DNA of 64,000 nt from Bacillota bacterium (GTDB lineage: Bacteria > Bacillota > Sulfobacillia > Sulfobacillales > Sulfobacillaceae): NCBI GenBank assembly GCA_021821465.1, contig JAKACM010000003.1, forward strand, positions 1-64,000, written 5' to 3'. Below, one piece after another: positions 62,028 through 64,000 of the stretch (position 1 is its first letter; each line of letters begins with the position of its first letter). Both the position numbers and the translations under genes were made by a program. The notes beneath the pieces are model-generated. The model was not told the DNA's origin. It did not search any database and saw nothing but the letters and a program-made list of their open reading frames with translations.

Positions 62028-62153
62028 TTAGCTATCCCTTAAGTGAATGATATTCAAGTCTGACAAAACCCTGGGGATTGCATTTACTCGGACCACGGCT
62101 TGTCCCCGGGGCAAGCTCTTGCCGGCATTGAACGAAAGGTAATCGGCACCCAT
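62028..62153 (-). CDS. 41-residue small protein with strong ribosome binding site
   Basis: The frame MGADYLSFNAGKSLPRGQAVVRVNAIPRVLSDLNIIHLRDS has ATG 62153 preceded by AAGAGGAGGAG, one of the strongest binding sites in the window. The ORF track lists it inside a longer frame. No family is recognised. It points towards the lipoate operon, 158 bases upstream of its first start, so it may be a small regulator, a leader peptide, or an unrelated gene. Confidence 0.45.
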   Translation of the reverse strand: MGADYLSFNAGKSLPRGQAVVRVNAIPRVLSDLNIIHLRDS

Positions 62154-62349
62154 GACTCCTCCTCTTGAAAAATACCCTTGACAGACCTTCAGAGGATATC
62201 GAAGGTTGTCGGCACAAAATATGCCGCGGATTCTTCTGGCAGGTTGCGTAAACCCATTTGTTCCAGAAAAACAGATTAGAATAGAGATTGTGCCGCCAGT
62301 GCTTGAAAAACTGCCTCCCATGAATTTCGTCCGGGATAGGAGTAGAAAC

Positions 62350-62811
62350 TTACGAATGCGATGATGGGGAGTCTCTTTTACAGGAAATCAAGTTCACACT
62401 CTGATAGATCATCACCGTCTCATCATTCTGATTGGTCAGAGTATGAGAGAATGTCACCCGACCATGGTCCGAAGCCGATGACAGCGACTTGTCGACAACC
62501 TCGACCAGAAGAAAGAGGGTATCGCCGGGCCTTAGTGGACGCCGCCATCGTAAGACATTGAGGCCCACACCGACCCACATGGACTCTTGCACCAAACCCA
62601 ACCGCAAAAAGAGCCACCAAGCCAAACACAGCGTATGAAAACCTGACGCGATGAGCCCGTGAAACGGGCCCTCCTCGGCATGCACGCGATCCAGATGCAT
62701 GCTTTGAGGATCGTACATGTGCGCAAATTGAATTATTTCGGCTTCCGGAATCGTTCTCCCTCCGCCAGCAAAAGTTTGACCGACTGTGAAATCTTCATAG
62801 AACAAAGACAT
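62350..62811 (-). CDS. MaoC-like hotdog-fold dehydratase
   Basis: A 153-residue hotdog-fold protein: FYEDFTVGQTFAGGGRTIPEAEIIQFAHMYDPQSMHLD contains the hydratase-2 Asp/His pair in the MYDPQSMH block, followed by GLIASGFHTLCLAWWLF and LRWRRPLRPGDTLFLLVEV. It probably hydrates an enoyl-CoA; the substrate is unknown. I start at ATG 62811 (MSLFYE) with AAAGGAG upstream, not 62841. The neighbours are an EamA transporter and the lipoate region, with no fatty-acid operon. Confidence 0.82.
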   Translation of the reverse strand: MSLFYEDFTVGQTFAGGGRTIPEAEIIQFAHMYDPQSMHLDRVHAEEGPFHGLIASGFHTLCLAWWLFLRLGLVQESMWVGVGLNVLRWRRPLRPGDTLFLLVEVVDKSLSSASDHGRVTFSHTLTNQNDETVMIYQSVNLISCKRDSPSSHS

Positions 62812-62880
62812 CTTTCTACTCCTTTCGTAAAGTGATGGCATGAGCCAACACAGGATAGAACATTGAAATTTCCCTCACAC

Positions 62881-63777
62881 TCAGAAACTTTCTGTTCGTC
62901 TAACCTCCGAAACAGCTTTCCGCTTGACGGTGCCCCAATTGACCAAAAAGATCCCGGCGAAAATACAAAGACCTCCCCACACCATTTGTAGGGTTATGGG
63001 TTCTCGCAAGAGAAGCCACCCGAACAGCACGCCAAACAAAGGGGCTAAAAACAGAAAAGCGCTGATTTTTCCGGGATCGCCGTGTTGCAGAAGCCAAAAC
63101 CATATCACAAACTGCACGATGGATCCCATGATGGCCAGCCAGGCGATGACGAAGATCACCGTCGCATTCAAGGTAAAGTGGGGACGTTCCCACAAGGCGC
63201 CGACACCCAAGAGCAGCACGCCCCCGAATAACATCTGATAGGCCGTCAGCACCCATAGATCAAAATGATCTCGCCACCGGTGAATCAACAAGGTCGCCAC
63301 GGCCCAGGATGCGGCACCGGCCAGGGCAATGCCCATGCCTGTTTGGATCCGAAGGTCAAATCCCAAGCTCATCGCCACGCCAAGAAACCCGATCACAACA
63401 CCCAACCACTGCATTCTTCGATAGCGGGCTTTGAGAAATACCGTGGCGAAGATTACGACCAACAGAGGATTCACAAAAGTAAGAATTGAAGATTCCCCCG
63501 CGCTAATGGTGCCAAGACTCAAGAATATACACCCCATGACACCAGCCGTTTGAAAGACGCCGACGGCCATAAGACGCAGCCAATCGGCAATTTTGTGAGG
63601 ATGCGGTCGCTTAGCCAGTATTATGACGCTAACCATTAAGATCCCAGCCAAAACAAAACGCACACCGACTAGCCACAACGGTGAAAGATCCGTCAACCCG
63701 ATTTTGCCGATGGCAAAAGATGACCCCATGAGTGCGGTGGTTGCGATCACCCCGGCAATAAACGTCCGACGCTTCAA
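62881..63777 (-). CDS. EamA/DMT-family transporter
   Basis: A 298-residue membrane protein with ten helices in two EamA repeats (SSFAIGKIGLTDLSPLWLVGVRFVLAG and the second beginning MGIALAGAASWAVATLLIHRW, ending EPITLQMVWGGLCIFAGIFLVNWG). Such proteins export metabolites or drugs; the substrate is not inferable. TTG start at 63777 with GGAGG ten bases upstream. It is divergent from the ArsR gene at the window's right edge, which could regulate it. Confidence 0.87.
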   Translation of the reverse strand: MKRRTFIAGVIATTALMGSSFAIGKIGLTDLSPLWLVGVRFVLAGILMVSVIILAKRPHPHKIADWLRLMAVGVFQTAGVMGCIFLSLGTISAGESSILTFVNPLLVVIFATVFLKARYRRMQWLGVVIGFLGVAMSLGFDLRIQTGMGIALAGAASWAVATLLIHRWRDHFDLWVLTAYQMLFGGVLLLGVGALWERPHFTLNATVIFVIAWLAIMGSIVQFVIWFWLLQHGDPGKISAFLFLAPLFGVLFGWLLLREPITLQMVWGGLCIFAGIFLVNWGTVKRKAVSEVRRTESF

Positions 63778-63897
63778 CCCGAGCCGCCTCCTTCCTACGA
63801 TGAATTCGAAGGATTCTTCGCATGTGAATTTCCAAGGGGGTGAAAATGCTCCTTCCAGGGTATTGTACGATGGTAATGATTCACGTAGGATGGAACT

Positions 63898-64000
63898 ATG
63901 GATGCATACCCGGATATTCTCACGATAGGAAAATTGATTGGAGATCCCGCACGCGCGGCCATGTTAGTCGCCTTATTGGATGGGCGGATGCGGCCTGCCA
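63898..64000 (+). CDS. ArsR-family regulator, 5' part only
   Basis: An ORF not in the track: MDAYPDILTIGKLIGDPARAAMLVALLDGRMRPA, cut by the window end. DPARAAMLVALLDGR is the first recognition-domain helix pair of ArsR/SmtB-type winged-helix repressors (compare DPTRLRILxLLxxG). ATG at 63898 with AGGATGGA upstream. It is divergent from the EamA transporter gene, the usual layout of a regulator and its target. The inducer is unknown. Confidence 0.7.
   Translation, partial: MDAYPDILTIGKLIGDPARAAMLVALLDGRMRPA

Noticed and set aside
1-64000. CRISPR arrays, tRNA or rRNA genes
   Set aside because: I looked for regularly spaced repeats and for tRNA T-loop/acceptor patterns by eye and saw none; a tool such as tRNAscan-SE could still find one.

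Overview
The window looks like chromosomal DNA of an acidophilic, thermotolerant Gram-positive bacterium of the Sulfobacillus type. This is inferred from gene content and style and was not tested by a search. The indications are strong AGGAGG-type ribosome binding sites with many GTG/TTG starts, two secreted sedolisin (S53) acid proteases, an aa3-type quinol oxidase, a form-II CO-dehydrogenase-like molybdoenzyme operon, a complete urease operon, and a lipoate-assembly cassette of the kind linked to sulfur oxidation. Most genes are ordinary chromosomal genes. The accessory, decaying parts are the left edge (a frameshifted IS transposase) and about 30.2-33.3 kb (toxin-antitoxin remnants flanked by two pieces of a broken oxidoreductase).

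Layout. 0-1.3 kb: broken IS1634/IS4-type transposase. 1.6-6.4 kb: ribose-5-phosphate isomerase, GH76-like hydrolase, an overlapping gene pair with a GNAT domain joined by an A9 slippery run, a small conserved-looking protein, spermidine synthase, a second GNAT. 6.7-12.2 kb: methyltransferase with a coiled-coil tail, TPR lipoprotein, a 1089-residue S53 protease with C-terminal repeats. 12.3-15.8 kb: glucose-6-phosphate dehydrogenase and a GH15 glucoamylase/trehalase. 16.4-21 kb: NicO-like metal transporter plus Fur-family regulator preceded by a Nur-box-like palindrome, a fused GT4-GT2 glycosyltransferase, and a surface protein sharing repeats with the large protease. 21.2-28.7 kb: coxSLMDEG plus xdhC. 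29.2-33.9 kb: MBL hydrolase, then the decayed accessory patch. 34.5-36.3 kb: second S53 protease. 36.8-40.3 kb: heterodimeric ABC exporter. 40.6-44.7 kb: c-di-AMP receptor DarA and small membrane or acetyltransferase genes, including a rhomboid-like protein without catalytic residues. 45.0-50.2 kb: ureABCEFGD. 51.9-56.6 kb: quinol oxidase subunits II-I-III-IV plus a hemerythrin-like gene. 57.2-61.9 kb: lipoate cassette (ligase, GcvH-like carrier, second ligase, two radical SAM proteins). 62-64 kb: a 41-codon ORF, MaoC-like dehydratase, EamA transporter, and the start of an ArsR regulator.

How the parts connect. Urease needs nickel, and the NicO-like transporter with its Fur/Nur-like regulator could supply it. 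The two proteases and the repeat-bearing surface protein point to extracellular peptide use at low pH. The sugar enzymes (GH15, GH76, Zwf, RpiA) feed the pentose phosphate route. The Cox-like operon and the quinol oxidase belong to electron input and output. The lipoate cassette is the best candidate for an unusual system: it carries its own lipoyl carrier, ligases and two-protein lipoyl synthase in one tightly overlapped operon. All calls come from reading the sequence; no database search, alignment or folding program was run.
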